Positions 39,965 to 48,861 of a stretch of DNA of 64,000 nucleotides are shown in pieces; the stretch's first letter is position 1, and each line of letters opens with the position of its first letter. The stretch is taken from positions 1 to 64,000 of the forward strand of contig NZ_JAAAPO010000005.1 of NCBI RefSeq assembly GCF_009909235.1, in the 5' to 3' direction. The translations under genes and the position numbers were made by a program. The notes under the pieces are model-generated. The model saw only the letters and a program-made list of their open reading frames with translations. It was not told the origin of the DNA and ran no database searches. This stretch comes from Novosphingobium ovatum (GTDB lineage Bacteria; Pseudomonadota; Alphaproteobacteria; Sphingomonadales; Sphingomonadaceae).

Positions 39965-40326
39965 CACGCCCCTCCCTTCACGACTTCGGCGAGGTCAAGG
40001 GCGCGGATGTAATTGTTGTGATCTGCGTGGCCATCTTCCCATGCACAGACATAATCACCACGCGAAAGATTGACACGCTTCGCCCAATCGGGGTTATCGC
40101 TAGGACATGACACTCCTTTTTTCGCCGCCTCCTGCATCAACCTCGCGCCGATCAGCTTGCCCTCTGCCAGCGCCTCGGCCCGCGCTTGGGCGGCGTGGCG
40201 GGCGAGAACGCCGATGATCGCTTGCACATCGGCCCGATGCTGGCTTTTCGTTGCGCATCCGCAAATGAGGTCAGCCAGCGCTTCGGCGTCCTTGTGCATC
40301 GCCTGCGTCACAGTCACGTCAGTCAT
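39964..40326 (-). CDS. Right-arm phage protein, 120 aa
   Basis: ATG at 40326 is preferred over GTG two codons upstream. Helical protein (KDAEALADLICGCATKSQHR, ARAEALAEGKLIGARLMQEA). It overlaps the upstream gene by 8 bp and its partner by 1 bp, the same packing as the left-arm genes. Function unknown. Confidence 0.65.
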   Translation of the reverse strand: MTDVTVTQAMHKDAEALADLICGCATKSQHRADVQAIIGVLARHAAQARAEALAEGKLIGARLMQEAAKKGVSCPSDNPDWAKRVNLSRGDYVCAWEDGHADHNNYIRALDLAEVVKGGA

Positions 40327-40498
40327 TGCCACCCCCTCTGATACTCACGGCATAAACCAGCACGGTCCCGTCCTCCATTTCGACCTCACGGGCGACAGCA
40401 AAGTCTGGGCCTGTGAATTTAGCTTGAGCAAGAAGTTCGTCTGTCATTTCGACAAGCATCTGCTCAAGATCGCCGTCTCTCATGTGCTTGTCAGTCAT
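40319..40498 (-). CDS. Right-arm phage protein, 59 aa
   Basis: ATG at 40498 overlaps the upstream gene by 8 bp. Acidic 59-residue protein (LEQMLVEMTDELLAQAKFTG) with a beta-type end (VLVYAVSIRGGG). Function unknown. Confidence 0.6.
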   Translation of the reverse strand: MTDKHMRDGDLEQMLVEMTDELLAQAKFTGPDFAVAREVEMEDGTVLVYAVSIRGGGND

Positions 40499-40739
40499 TG
40501 CTCTTGCTCCTGATGTGGGCGAGGGCGTGACTGGCAAAGTGCGACATTTGTACTTCTGCATCTGCCCCACCAAAGCCATCGAAGCGCTCGATTTTCTCCA
40601 GCGCCTCCACCAGCATATCGCGCTCGGCTAGGGTGCGGGCGAGTTCATCGACCAGCCAGCTAGGCACAGGGTCAAGCCCGCGCATGGTGCACATGGCCGC
40701 AACTTCGGCTCGTTGCGCGTCTGTCGGTTCAATCGTCAT
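40491..40739 (-). CDS. Right-arm phage protein, 82 aa
   Basis: The 82-residue form starts at ATG 40739 (MTIEPTDAQRAEVAAMCTMR). An in-frame ATG at 40826 would give 111 residues; neither has a strong ribosome site. The body (SWLVDELARTLAERDMLVEA) is helical. Function unknown. Confidence 0.6.
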   Translation of the reverse strand: MTIEPTDAQRAEVAAMCTMRGLDPVPSWLVDELARTLAERDMLVEALEKIERFDGFGGADAEVQMSHFASHALAHIRSKSND

Positions 40740-40886
40740 GCGAAAATCCAATCCAGATGATTGCAAGGCGGCAATGCGCTTTCGTCCAATTGCAGCGACG
40801 TAAGCAGAGGCCAAATCCGAACACATTAAGCAGTGGGTCGAACCGCTTGGCCGCTTTCCACCACCACGAATGAAAAGGGTTTTGGC

Positions 40887-41087
40887 TCATCCCCCGACCC
40901 CTTCCAGTTCGCTAATCGGGATCATCTTCACCCCCGGCAGGCGGGCTATCTTGATCGGCTCCTCGGACAGAGTTGCGATGAGGCACAAAAGGATCTCGCG
41001 GCGGTCTTCCGGCAGGCTGACAGCGCACAATTCGCCACCATCCACTTCCACCACGATCTGCACGATCTTGAGCTTGGCACTACTCAT
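40887..41087 (-). CDS. Right-arm phage protein, 66 aa
   Basis: ATG at 41087 overlaps the upstream stop by 4 bp. A beta-alpha protein: AKLKIVQIVVEVDGGELCAV, then LPEDRREILLCLIATLSE and PGVKMIPISELEGVGG. A longer frame upstream was rejected because it runs through the neighbouring gene and attR. Function unknown. Confidence 0.7.
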   Translation of the reverse strand: MSSAKLKIVQIVVEVDGGELCAVSLPEDRREILLCLIATLSEEPIKIARLPGVKMIPISELEGVGG

Positions 41088-41389
41088 CCCCCAACCCCTT
41101 CCCGCAAGACCTGATCCGGCGTGATCGCCCGCACGTTCGCAGCGCCATCGCACCACGGGGCAGGGCTGAATTGCGCGGCAGTCACGGCGCGTTCGGCGCG
41201 GGAGAGAGCAGCCTGCGCAACCTCGCCCAGACACCCAGCCAGCACAGCGCCAGCCTTGGCCTTGCCGCCACTCCACCACGCGGCGGCGATGGCTTCGGCG
41301 GTGGTCAGAATGTGGTCGGGCAGGGGCGCAGGCGTTTTCCCGCCACCTCCTATCGTATTGGATTCGTTGAGCGCATTTTTCCCGGACAT
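41084..41389 (-). CDS. Right-arm phage protein next to attR, 101 aa
   Basis: ATG at 41389, with GTG two codons upstream as an alternative; GGGAG lies just before. The 101-residue protein (LTTAEAIAAAWWSGGKAKAG, AALSRAERAVTAAQFSPAPW) is helical. Its start is only about 40 bp from attR, so any promoter in the lysogen must use attR or host DNA; in the circular phage it is downstream of the integrase. Confidence 0.65.
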   Translation of the reverse strand: MSGKNALNESNTIGGGGKTPAPLPDHILTTAEAIAAAWWSGGKAKAGAVLAGCLGEVAQAALSRAERAVTAAQFSPAPWCDGAANVRAITPDQVLREGVGG

Positions 41390-41429
41390 ATTCACAAAAC
41401 TCCCGGTTTTCTGCGGGGTCGTGATAATT

Positions 41430-41444
41430 CGTGGTTAACACCTG
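41430..41444. repeat. attR core
   Basis: TTCGTGGTTAACACC, identical to 788-802. It lies 50 bp before wecB and marks the right end of the prophage. Confidence 0.85.
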
Positions 41445-41493
41445 CGAATGTAATGCAAAGGTCTGATCCGCACACATCCGGACCCTATGCGAC

Positions 41494-42639
41494 ATGACTG
41501 AGACATCGACCAATCCCGCCCGCATTCTGGTGATTTTTGGCACCCGCCCAGAGGCAATCAAGCTGTTTCCCGTGGTGGCCGCGCTAAAGGCTGATCCGCG
41601 ATTCGACGCCCGCGTCTGCGTCTCGGCGCAGCATCGCGGGATGCTGGATCAGGTGCTGGAGATCGCGGGAATCACGCCCGATCACGATCTGGACCTGATG
41701 CGCCCGAATCAGACGCTGGACGGGCTGACCGCCGCGCTGATCACCGAACTGGGCCGCGTCATGGACGCAGAACAGCCCGCCCGCGTCATGGTGCAAGGCG
41801 ACACCGCCACCGCCATGGCCGGCGCTCTGGCCGCCTATTACCGCAAGATCCCGGTGGACCATGTCGAGGCCGGCCTGCGGTCGGGCAACATCTATCACCC
41901 CTGGCCCGAAGAGGTGAACCGCAAGATCATCGGCGCCATCGCCCGCCTGCATTTCGCGCCGACGCAGGTCAGCCGCGCCGCATTGCTGCGCGAAAACGTA
42001 CCCGACGCGCAGATCCACGTCACCGGCAACACGGTGATCGACGCGCTGCACTGGGTGGGCGCGCGCATTGCCGAAAATCCGGCTCTGGCGGGCGGCTTGG
42101 CCGATCTGGAGGCGCGTTTTGCCGGAAAACGGATCATCGGCGTCACCAGCCACCGCCGCGAGAATTTTGGCGACGGCATGGAGAACATCGCCACCGCCAT
42201 CCGCACCATTGCACAGCGGCCCGACACGGCGATCATCTTCCCCGTTCACCTGAACCCCAATGTGCGGGCGGTGATGAACGAACGGCTGGCGGGACTCGAC
42301 AATGTCGCGCTGATCGAGCCGCTGGACTACCCGCATTTCGCCCGGCTGCTGTCGATTGCCGAGATCATGCTGACCGATTCGGGCGGCGTGCAGGAGGAAG
42401 CCCCCGCGCTGGGCAAACCGGTTCTGGTCATGCGCGAAACGACCGAGCGCCCCGAGGGCGTCGAGGCCGGCACGGCGCGGCTGGTGGGCACCGATTCTGC
42501 CCGTATCGTTACCGAAATCTTCAGCCTTCTGGACGATAAGGCCGCCTATGAGGCGATGGCGCGGGCGCACAATCCATTTGGGGATGGCCAGTCCGCGGGG
42601 CGCATCGTCGATCTGATTGCTGGAGACATCGGGGCATGA
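41494..42639 (+). CDS. wecB: UDP-N-acetylglucosamine 2-epimerase (non-hydrolysing)
   Basis: This 381-residue protein converts UDP-GlcNAc to UDP-ManNAc in the cytoplasm. Visible family motifs are FGTRPEAIKLFPVV, VQGDTATAMAGALAAYY, HVEAGLRSGN, VTSHRRENFGDGM and DSGGVQEEAPALGKPVLVMR followed by ERPEGVEAG. It overlaps wecC by 4 bp, and the two make UDP-ManNAc uronate for a surface polysaccharide. The prophage has replaced everything more than 50 bp upstream of its start codon. Confidence 0.95.
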   Translation: MTETSTNPARILVIFGTRPEAIKLFPVVAALKADPRFDARVCVSAQHRGMLDQVLEIAGITPDHDLDLMRPNQTLDGLTAALITELGRVMDAEQPARVMVQGDTATAMAGALAAYYRKIPVDHVEAGLRSGNIYHPWPEEVNRKIIGAIARLHFAPTQVSRAALLRENVPDAQIHVTGNTVIDALHWVGARIAENPALAGGLADLEARFAGKRIIGVTSHRRENFGDGMENIATAIRTIAQRPDTAIIFPVHLNPNVRAVMNERLAGLDNVALIEPLDYPHFARLLSIAEIMLTDSGGVQEEAPALGKPVLVMRETTERPEGVEAGTARLVGTDSARIVTEIFSLLDDKAAYEAMARAHNPFGDGQSAGRIVDLIAGDIGA

Positions 42640-43934
42640 AATCGGACAACAAGCCGAACGTCTGCGTGGTGGGTTTGGGCTATATCGGCCTGCCGACGGC
42701 GGCGATTATTGCGCGCAGCGGGTGCAAGGTGCTGGGCGTGGACGTGACGCAGCATGTCGTGGACACGATCAACCGTGGCGAAATCCATATCGAGGAAGTC
42801 GATCTGGACGGCCTGGTGCGCGGCGTGGTGCAGCGTGGCCTGCTCTCGGCCAGCCTGAGCGTGGGCGCGTCGGACGTGTTCGTCATTGCCGTCCCCACCC
42901 CCTTTGACAAGGATCACCAGCCCGACATCAGCTATGTGCTGGCCGCCGCGCGTTCGGTTGCCCCGGTGCTGAAGGCGGGCGACTGCATCATTCTGGAATC
43001 GACCAGCCCTGTCGGCACGACCGAGGCCATCCGCGACCTGATCGCGCAAATGCGCCCCGACCTGAAGGTGCCGGGCCTGTGTGCCCAAACCCCCGACATC
43101 TCGATTGCGTACTGCCCCGAGCGCGTGCTGCCCGGCCGCATCCTGCATGAACTGACCGAGAATGACCGCTCGATCGGCGGGATCACCCCGCGCTGCGCCC
43201 GCAAGGCGATCGCCTTCTACAAGCTGTTCGTGCGCGGCCAGTGCATCCCCACCGATGCCCGCAGCGCCGAAATGACCAAGCTGGTCGAGAACGCCTATCG
43301 CGACGTCAACATCGCCTTTGCCAACGAGCTGTCGATCGTGGCGGACAAGATGGGGCTGGATGTGTGGGAGGTCATCAAGCTGGCTAACCGCCACCCGCGC
43401 GTCAACATCCTGTCGCCCGGCCCCGGTGTCGGCGGCCATTGCATCGCGGTCGACCCGTGGTTCATCGTGGCATCCGCGCCGCAGGAAACGCCGCTGATCC
43501 GTACCGCGCGCGGCGTGAACGATGGCAAGATCCACCACACCATCGCCAAGGCCGATGCGCTGATCGCCGCCCATCCCGCCGCCCGCATCGCGTGTCTGGG
43601 GCTGGCGTTCAAGGCCAACATCGACGATTTCCGCGAATCGCCCGCCCGTCTGGTGGCCGCCACCTTGGCTCGCAAGTACGGCGAACGCGTCAGCATCGTT
43701 GAACCCTATGCCAGCCAGTTGCCGCGCGAGTTTGAGGGCACCGGCGCGCAGGCCATCGATCTGGACGAGGCGCTGGAGGAATGCGAGCTGTTGATCGTGC
43801 TGGTCGACCACGACGTCTTCCGCCACGTGCCGCTGGCCGAACGCGCCACCAAGGTGGTGTATGACACGCGCGGCATCTGGCCCGACCAGCCCAAGCCCGA
43901 CGTCGAAGCCGAGGGCCTGCGTCTGGCCAGCTAA
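42636..43934 (+). CDS. wecC: UDP-N-acetyl-D-mannosamine dehydrogenase
   Basis: This 432-residue NAD-dependent enzyme oxidises UDP-ManNAc twice to UDP-ManNAc uronate. Motifs: CVVGLGYIGLPTAAIIARSG, IAVPTPFDKDHQPD, ESTSPVGTTEAI, YCPERVLPG, and GPGVGGHCIAVDP with the catalytic Cys269. It belongs to the same superfamily as the dehydrogenase at the left edge but to the WecC branch. A terminator follows. Confidence 0.95.
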   Translation: MKSDNKPNVCVVGLGYIGLPTAAIIARSGCKVLGVDVTQHVVDTINRGEIHIEEVDLDGLVRGVVQRGLLSASLSVGASDVFVIAVPTPFDKDHQPDISYVLAAARSVAPVLKAGDCIILESTSPVGTTEAIRDLIAQMRPDLKVPGLCAQTPDISIAYCPERVLPGRILHELTENDRSIGGITPRCARKAIAFYKLFVRGQCIPTDARSAEMTKLVENAYRDVNIAFANELSIVADKMGLDVWEVIKLANRHPRVNILSPGPGVGGHCIAVDPWFIVASAPQETPLIRTARGVNDGKIHHTIAKADALIAAHPAARIACLGLAFKANIDDFRESPARLVAATLARKYGERVSIVEPYASQLPREFEGTGAQAIDLDEALEECELLIVLVDHDVFRHVPLAERATKVVYDTRGIWPDQPKPDVEAEGLRLAS

Positions 43935-43957
43935 GGCCCGGCGCCCGCCCCAACAAA

Positions 43958-43995
43958 AACGCCCCGCCGGGAGTGTTCCGGGCGGGGCGTTTTGT
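43958..43995. terminator. Bidirectional terminator after wecC
   Basis: AACGCCCCGCC (43958-43968) pairs with GGCGGGGCGTT (43981-43991), flanked by A on the left and T on the right. It separates wecC from the converging gene at 44007. Confidence 0.88.
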
Positions 43996-44006
43996 TATGT
44001 GCGGGA

Positions 44007-45587
44007 TTACTGCCCGGACACGGTGGCCGCCGTGGGCGCGCTGAACGGCTCTGCGGTCACGGGCTTGGGGGCGACTTTGGCAGGCGTGACCTTGGCAGGC
44101 GCAACCGGGGCGGGCGTGACAAAGGGTTGGTCAAAGCCACGGCCACAGCTGCCCCCCTTTGTCGCGGCATTGGCCAACAACAGCCGACGCTCGGCCTCGC
44201 CCAACAGCGAGGATTGCGACAGGGCGTTGGTGACGATCAATCCGTCCAGCGTGTTGAACCCCTGCCCGCTCATCTGATCACGCACAAAGCGGCAGAAATC
44301 CCCAGCCGCGCCATCCTGTATCGTGGCGGCGTTGGCGCTGGTATCCTTGGCCGCCGTCTTGAGCGCAGCGAGCAGCGTCGCCCATTGTTCGTGCTGGCGC
44401 AAGAATTTCGAAATCGTCACCGGGTTCGAATAATTGGTCAGAACAGGAAATTCCAATACCGTATTCGGCATAAGCGACGCAGAGGCAAACGCGGCCTTAC
44501 GCGCCGCATTCAACTTGTTTTCGCAGATTCTCGTCAGACTTGACGCACTCAAAGCATCATTCTGTTCGGAATCGATGAAACGGGTGCCTTCTTTATAGGC
44601 ACATTCCACCGTCTGGCTGGTGAATGCCGAAACACGCGGCGCGTCAAAAAAGATGTGCCAGCGCCCGATAACGACATAATCCAGATCGTTCAGATTGACG
44701 CTTTCGCCGGGCTTGGCCTCCTTCTTGCGGAACCATTTCCCTTCGTGGCGGGGCATGCGCAAAGTCACGGTCATGTTGCGCCACAAGGAAATCCGTTCAT
44801 CAATATTCGAATCTTCCTGAATACTGGCGGCGGAAAACTGTGAAATGGTGCGGTCAATCGAATCGGCGACCGCGCGACTGCTCTCGCTGGACAATTGCGT
44901 CAGCAACGGTGGCGGAGACGCCAACAGCTTGGTCGCGGCGACCACAGCGTTGACGGTCTGGGCCACCGCGCGCGACTGTACCTCACGCGATGCGGCGGTG
45001 CGCACCTCGGCGGCGGCCACTTCGGCCGCCTGCCCCCGGCCAACCAGAAAAAGCGGGTAATTCATGGCCTTGTAGTAATTGCCCCGAACGAACACTTCAC
45101 CCACCTCGCGGTTGCTGGTGTGGGTGAAGGTCGAAAGCACCACAGAAGCCACAAATTGCCCAGCCGAAACTTTCAACGTCGTCGCCTGCTGGTACTTCTT
45201 GCCCTCAAAAAAACGGGAAAAAACATCTCTGGTCTTATAGATAAAAACTTCGGGATTGCACTTGGCATCCAAACGATTGGTGACAGATTTGTCACTACAA
45301 TATTGCAAATCCGACGACAAAGCGGACGCATCCCCGCCGCGCGCCTTGGAACAGTCATCGCCGCTTAGAAAATCAGAGCAAACAACCAGTCGCGTATAGG
45401 TTTCCGGCGGGATGTAATAGCGCGGGTCCCCACGCTGCACGCCGGTCAGCGGCGTCATCACCATCGCAGCCAAACGCGCCTCACCCCCGCCCTCTTCGGC
45501 GGCGGCGCAGGCGGGCCACAGACCAACCGTCGCCAGCAAGCCAAGACCAACCGTCCCACGCACAGATTTTGATGCAATATTACCCAT
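44007..45587 (-). CDS. Secreted protein of unknown function, 526 aa
   Basis: ATG at 45587 is followed by a signal peptide (GTVGLGLLATVGLWPACAAA). The mature protein has seven or more Cys, a central Ala/Val-rich helical segment, and a C-terminal tail of Pro/Ala/Lys repeats (APAKVTPAKVAPKPVTAEPF) like a cell-wall or periplasm-spanning linker. No family recognised. The flanking 126 bp on its start side is AT-richer than average and probably holds its promoter. Confidence 0.8.
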   Translation of the reverse strand: MGNIASKSVRGTVGLGLLATVGLWPACAAAEEGGGEARLAAMVMTPLTGVQRGDPRYYIPPETYTRLVVCSDFLSGDDCSKARGGDASALSSDLQYCSDKSVTNRLDAKCNPEVFIYKTRDVFSRFFEGKKYQQATTLKVSAGQFVASVVLSTFTHTSNREVGEVFVRGNYYKAMNYPLFLVGRGQAAEVAAAEVRTAASREVQSRAVAQTVNAVVAATKLLASPPPLLTQLSSESSRAVADSIDRTISQFSAASIQEDSNIDERISLWRNMTVTLRMPRHEGKWFRKKEAKPGESVNLNDLDYVVIGRWHIFFDAPRVSAFTSQTVECAYKEGTRFIDSEQNDALSASSLTRICENKLNAARKAAFASASLMPNTVLEFPVLTNYSNPVTISKFLRQHEQWATLLAALKTAAKDTSANAATIQDGAAGDFCRFVRDQMSGQGFNTLDGLIVTNALSQSSLLGEAERRLLLANAATKGGSCGRGFDQPFVTPAPVAPAKVTPAKVAPKPVTAEPFSAPTAATVSGQ

Positions 45588-45699
45588 TATCGCCCCCACA
45601 CCACGTGTTTGGCGGCGAATATTCATGCATTTTTACTTATGTCCAACGCCAAATAATACAAAATTGGACAATCATGGCAATATGCCTGAACTACAGACA

Positions 45700-45727
45700 C
45701 CCCCCGCCGCAAAACGCCAGCGGGGGG
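45700..45727 (-). terminator. Hairpin after the TonB-receptor gene
   Basis: CCCCCCGC-CGCAAAACGCCA-GCGGGGGG, an eight-bp stem just downstream of the receptor stop. No T tract follows on the minus strand, so termination is uncertain. Confidence 0.4.
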
Positions 45728-45752
45728 ATCGGCATTACAGCATAGGGGTGCC

Positions 45753-48089
45753 TTAGAACTTCATCCCCACCGTCACCGTCCATGTGCGCGGGTCGCCGTA
45801 ATAGACGGTCTGGATGTTCCCGACCGAGCTGAACTCCTGACCATCGGTGCGATAGAGCGTGTTGGTCACGTTCTTGACCGCGCCGCGCAGGTAATAGCGC
45901 TGATCGAAATCGATCTGGGCATAGAGGTTGCCAAGGAAATAGCCCGGCTCCTTCAGCCCGTCACGATTGTCGACCGACAGCCACTGCTTGCCCACATGGC
46001 GCAGTTCCCCGCCCAGCGTCAGCGTGGTGTCCGCCCCCACGGCAAAGCGGTAATCGGCCCCCAGCCGCAGCGTCAGCGGCGGGGCAAAAGCGGGCTGGCA
46101 GGTGATCGCGCTGCCGGTGGGGTTGCAGCTGAACGCCGCCGCGCCGCCGCCCGCCGCCGTGCGGCGCGGATCGTCGAATTGCAGATATTTGGCGTTGAGA
46201 TAGCCCACCGAGGCTGACAGCGTCAGGCCCTGGACCGGGCGGACCATCGCCTCGAACTCGATCCCCCAGATGCGCAGCTTACCCGCGTTCAGCACCGGGA
46301 AACTGCCCCCCAGCCCGACATTGGTGCCATTGCCCACCCGCGCCTGAAAATCGCGATAGTCGGAATAGAACACCGCCCCCGACAGCATCACCCGGTTATT
46401 GGCAAAGCTGCCCTTGGCGCCGGCCTCATAGGTCCAGACCTTTTCCGGGGCAAAGCTGGGATAGATCGTCGTCACGCCGCTGCGCGTCACCGAAATGTCG
46501 CCATTGGAATTGACGCGGCCGTTGAACCCGCCCGATTTGAACCCGCGCGCGGCCGAGGCATAGAGCAGCGTGTCGCCGGTCGGCTTGTACGACAGGGTGA
46601 CGGTGGGCGTCCAGGCGTCAAAGCTGGCGCGGTCATTGCCGGTATAGGGCGCGGGCAGGTTCTGCGGGAAGCAATAGGCGATGCCGTTGAGCGCCCCCAG
46701 ATTGGACGCCGTAACGGTGCAGCGGTCGTAATGCTTGATTTCCTTGGTATAGCGCAGCCCCGCCGTCAGCGACAACGCGGGCGTGAACTCGTATGTCGCC
46801 TGACCAAAGGCGGCGTATGACTTGGTGTTCTGGGCGTCATCGATATAGCGGGTAAAGGTGATCGGCGTGGTGCCAAAGGCGAACAGGTCATTGGCATAGG
46901 CCTCCTGATGCGAATCGACCTGTTCGTTCATGTAATAGAGGCCAAACACGCCCTTCAGCTTGGCCGAATTGTATTTCAGTTGCAGTTCCTGACTGAACTG
47001 GCGCTGGCGCTGGCCAACGAACACATCGCCCACCTGATATTGCGTGCCGTCGATGTCGACATAGAAATCGGTACGCAATTTGCGCCAAGCCGTGACCGAC
47101 ACCAGCGTGACCGCCGGGCTCAGTTCATAATTGATCGTGCCCGACAGGCCCCAATGGTTCAGCCGCTGGCCCTTGTCCGCGCCCAGACTGGACGAGGCCC
47201 GATAGCTGTACGGACCATAGGGATCGGCCGGGGCCAGCGTGGTGACATAGCCCAGAAAGTTGGTTTGCAGCAGCGGCGCGGTCAGATAGCCCAGCGTGGG
47301 CGCGGTGCGCTGATGGGTGAAATCGCCGCTGATCTGGATGTCCAGCTTGTCGCTGGGCTTGATCCGCAGGATCGCCCGGACCGAGGTGTTGTCGCGGTCA
47401 TTGTACAACCGGCCATTGCGCGGATCGGTCACCAGCCCATCGCGGTGGTCATAGATCCCCGCCACCGACAGCGCCATCACATCCGACACGATCGGCGCCG
47501 AGACATAGCCCTTGGCCGTGGTCTCGTTATAGTCGCCATAGGACAGCGCGCCCTCACCCTTCAGCCGGGTCAGGTCGGGCTTGCGCGAGACGACATTGAC
47601 CGCGCCGCCGATGGTGTTCTTGCCATAGAGCGTGCCCTGGGGGCCGCGCAGCACCTCGACCCGCTCGACATCGAACAGGTTCAGCAACGCGCCCTGGATG
47701 CGCGCCAGATAGACGCCATCGACATAAACGCCCACCGCCGGGTCAAACGTGCCCAGCGCGTCGGGCTGACCAATGCCGCGGATATAGAAATTGGCGCTGG
47801 AGGACGAGCCGCGCCCCTGCACGATGTTGACGTTGGGCACCGCCCCCTGCACGCCCGACAGGTCATTTGCCCCCATCTTGGCCAGTGATGCCGTGTTGAT
47901 CGCGGTGATGGCGATCGGCACATCGCTCAACCGCTCCTCGCGCTTGCGGGCGATGACGACGATTTCCGCTTCAGAGGCGGTCGGCGCCGCCGTGTCAGCC
48001 ATCGCCGGGCCAGCCCAGCCACCCAGCCCCAACCCTGCCGCCAGCGCGACAGCCATCACGCGGCGCACATCATTCTGCAACTTGGCCAT
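45753..48089 (-). CDS. TonB-dependent outer-membrane receptor
   Basis: ATG at 48089 (AGAGGAG upstream) gives 778 residues. It has a signal peptide, a TonB-box-like stretch (AEIVVIARKREERL), a plug with YIRGIGQPDALG and VEVLRGPQGTLYGKNTIGG, and a 22-strand barrel ending in TWTVTVGMKF with the C-terminal Phe. This is the FecA/FyuA-like type abundant in sphingomonads. The substrate is unknown; the divergent TetR gene suggests induction by an organic compound rather than iron. Confidence 0.93.
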   Translation of the reverse strand: MAKLQNDVRRVMAVALAAGLGLGGWAGPAMADTAAPTASEAEIVVIARKREERLSDVPIAITAINTASLAKMGANDLSGVQGAVPNVNIVQGRGSSSSANFYIRGIGQPDALGTFDPAVGVYVDGVYLARIQGALLNLFDVERVEVLRGPQGTLYGKNTIGGAVNVVSRKPDLTRLKGEGALSYGDYNETTAKGYVSAPIVSDVMALSVAGIYDHRDGLVTDPRNGRLYNDRDNTSVRAILRIKPSDKLDIQISGDFTHQRTAPTLGYLTAPLLQTNFLGYVTTLAPADPYGPYSYRASSSLGADKGQRLNHWGLSGTINYELSPAVTLVSVTAWRKLRTDFYVDIDGTQYQVGDVFVGQRQRQFSQELQLKYNSAKLKGVFGLYYMNEQVDSHQEAYANDLFAFGTTPITFTRYIDDAQNTKSYAAFGQATYEFTPALSLTAGLRYTKEIKHYDRCTVTASNLGALNGIAYCFPQNLPAPYTGNDRASFDAWTPTVTLSYKPTGDTLLYASAARGFKSGGFNGRVNSNGDISVTRSGVTTIYPSFAPEKVWTYEAGAKGSFANNRVMLSGAVFYSDYRDFQARVGNGTNVGLGGSFPVLNAGKLRIWGIEFEAMVRPVQGLTLSASVGYLNAKYLQFDDPRRTAAGGGAAAFSCNPTGSAITCQPAFAPPLTLRLGADYRFAVGADTTLTLGGELRHVGKQWLSVDNRDGLKEPGYFLGNLYAQIDFDQRYYLRGAVKNVTNTLYRTDGQEFSSVGNIQTVYYGDPRTWTVTVGMKF

Positions 48090-48141
48090 GTCCTGCTCCT
48101 CTCCCGACCTATGGCGTCGGGTCCGTGAGGCATGGATATTG

Positions 48142-48165
48142 AAAGTTGAACCACCTTTCAACTTT
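48142..48165. promoter_or_regulatory. Inverted-repeat operator between receptor and TetR gene
   Basis: AAAGTTGAA-CCACCT-TTCAACTTT, a perfect nine-bp inverted repeat in the divergent gap. It is the likely TetR binding site controlling both genes. Confidence 0.75.
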
Positions 48166-48207
48166 TGATTGCGCGCGGGCGGCGATCAGGCGTAAGTGCG
48201 TGACGAT

Positions 48208-48858
48208 ATGGCAACAGAACCACCCGAGGATGCCCGCAACAGCGCCGATACCCACCCCGGCGCCAGCCCCGGCAAAACGCCCCGCACCGCGCGCGGGCGG
48301 GCCACCATGCGCCGATTGCTGGATGCGGCGGCGCAGGAATTTGCCGAAAGCGGCTTTCACGATGCCTCGATCAGCGGGATCACCCGGCGGGCGGGGACGG
48401 CACTGGGCAGTTTCTACACCTATTTCGACAGCAAGGACGCGATCTTTGCCGCGCTGGTCCGCGACATGAGCGCGCAAGTTGCCAAGGCCGCCGCCGCCAA
48501 GATCACCCCCGGCAGCAGTGGCATCACGCGCGAGGGCGAGGCATTGGCCGCCTTTCTGGGCTTTGCGCGGGAGCACAAGGAGATCTATCGCATCATCGAC
48601 GAGGCCGAATTTGCCGACCCGGCCGCATGGCGGGCCCATTACGAAGGCACCGCAAAGCGCATCACCCGCCGCATGGACGACAGCGTCGCGGCCGGCACAT
48701 TGGCCCCCGGCGACAACGAGGTGCGCGCCTGGGCGATCATGGGGATGAATGTGTTTCTGGGCCTGCGCTTTGGCGTGTGGGCGCAGGACAGGTCGATCGA
48801 GGAGATCGTGTCAGCCACCACCGCCCTGTTGCGTGGCGGGATGGGCAATAATCGTTAA
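48208..48858 (+). CDS. TetR-family regulator
   Basis: ATG at 48208 gives 216 residues; an in-frame GTG at 48196 is less likely. The DNA-binding domain (LLDAAAQEFAESGFHDASIS, GITRRAGTALGSFYTYFDSK) is complete. The C-terminal ligand domain is helical. It probably represses the divergent TonB receptor until its ligand appears. Confidence 0.9.
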   Translation: MATEPPEDARNSADTHPGASPGKTPRTARGRATMRRLLDAAAQEFAESGFHDASISGITRRAGTALGSFYTYFDSKDAIFAALVRDMSAQVAKAAAAKITPGSSGITREGEALAAFLGFAREHKEIYRIIDEAEFADPAAWRAHYEGTAKRITRRMDDSVAAGTLAPGDNEVRAWAIMGMNVFLGLRFGVWAQDRSIEEIVSATTALLRGGMGNNR

Positions 48859-48861
48859 CGC

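Larger units (their letters stand above)
788..41444. mobile_element. Temperate siphovirus-type prophage, apparently complete
   Basis: The element runs between two copies of a 15-bp direct repeat. It contains every expected module: integrase, repressor/Cro immunity, recombination (SSB, RecT, YqaJ exonuclease), replication, terminase, portal, capsid, connector, tail tube, tape measure, tail tip, tail spike, holin/endolysin/spanins and moron-like end genes. No frameshift or stop is visible in a core gene, apart from the tail chaperone overlap that is normal for the class. The long tape measure (957 residues) and the absence of sheath or baseplate genes point to a long non-contractile tail. It is likely inducible, since the repressor keeps an intact self-cleavage domain. 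Confidence 0.95.

Noticed and set aside
40887..41561. Extension of the 66-residue right-arm gene to a 224-codon frame through attR into wecB.
   Set aside because: The extension is Arg/Cys/Trp-rich shadow sequence opposite the neighbouring gene and crosses the prophage boundary. The short form has a coupled ATG at 41087.
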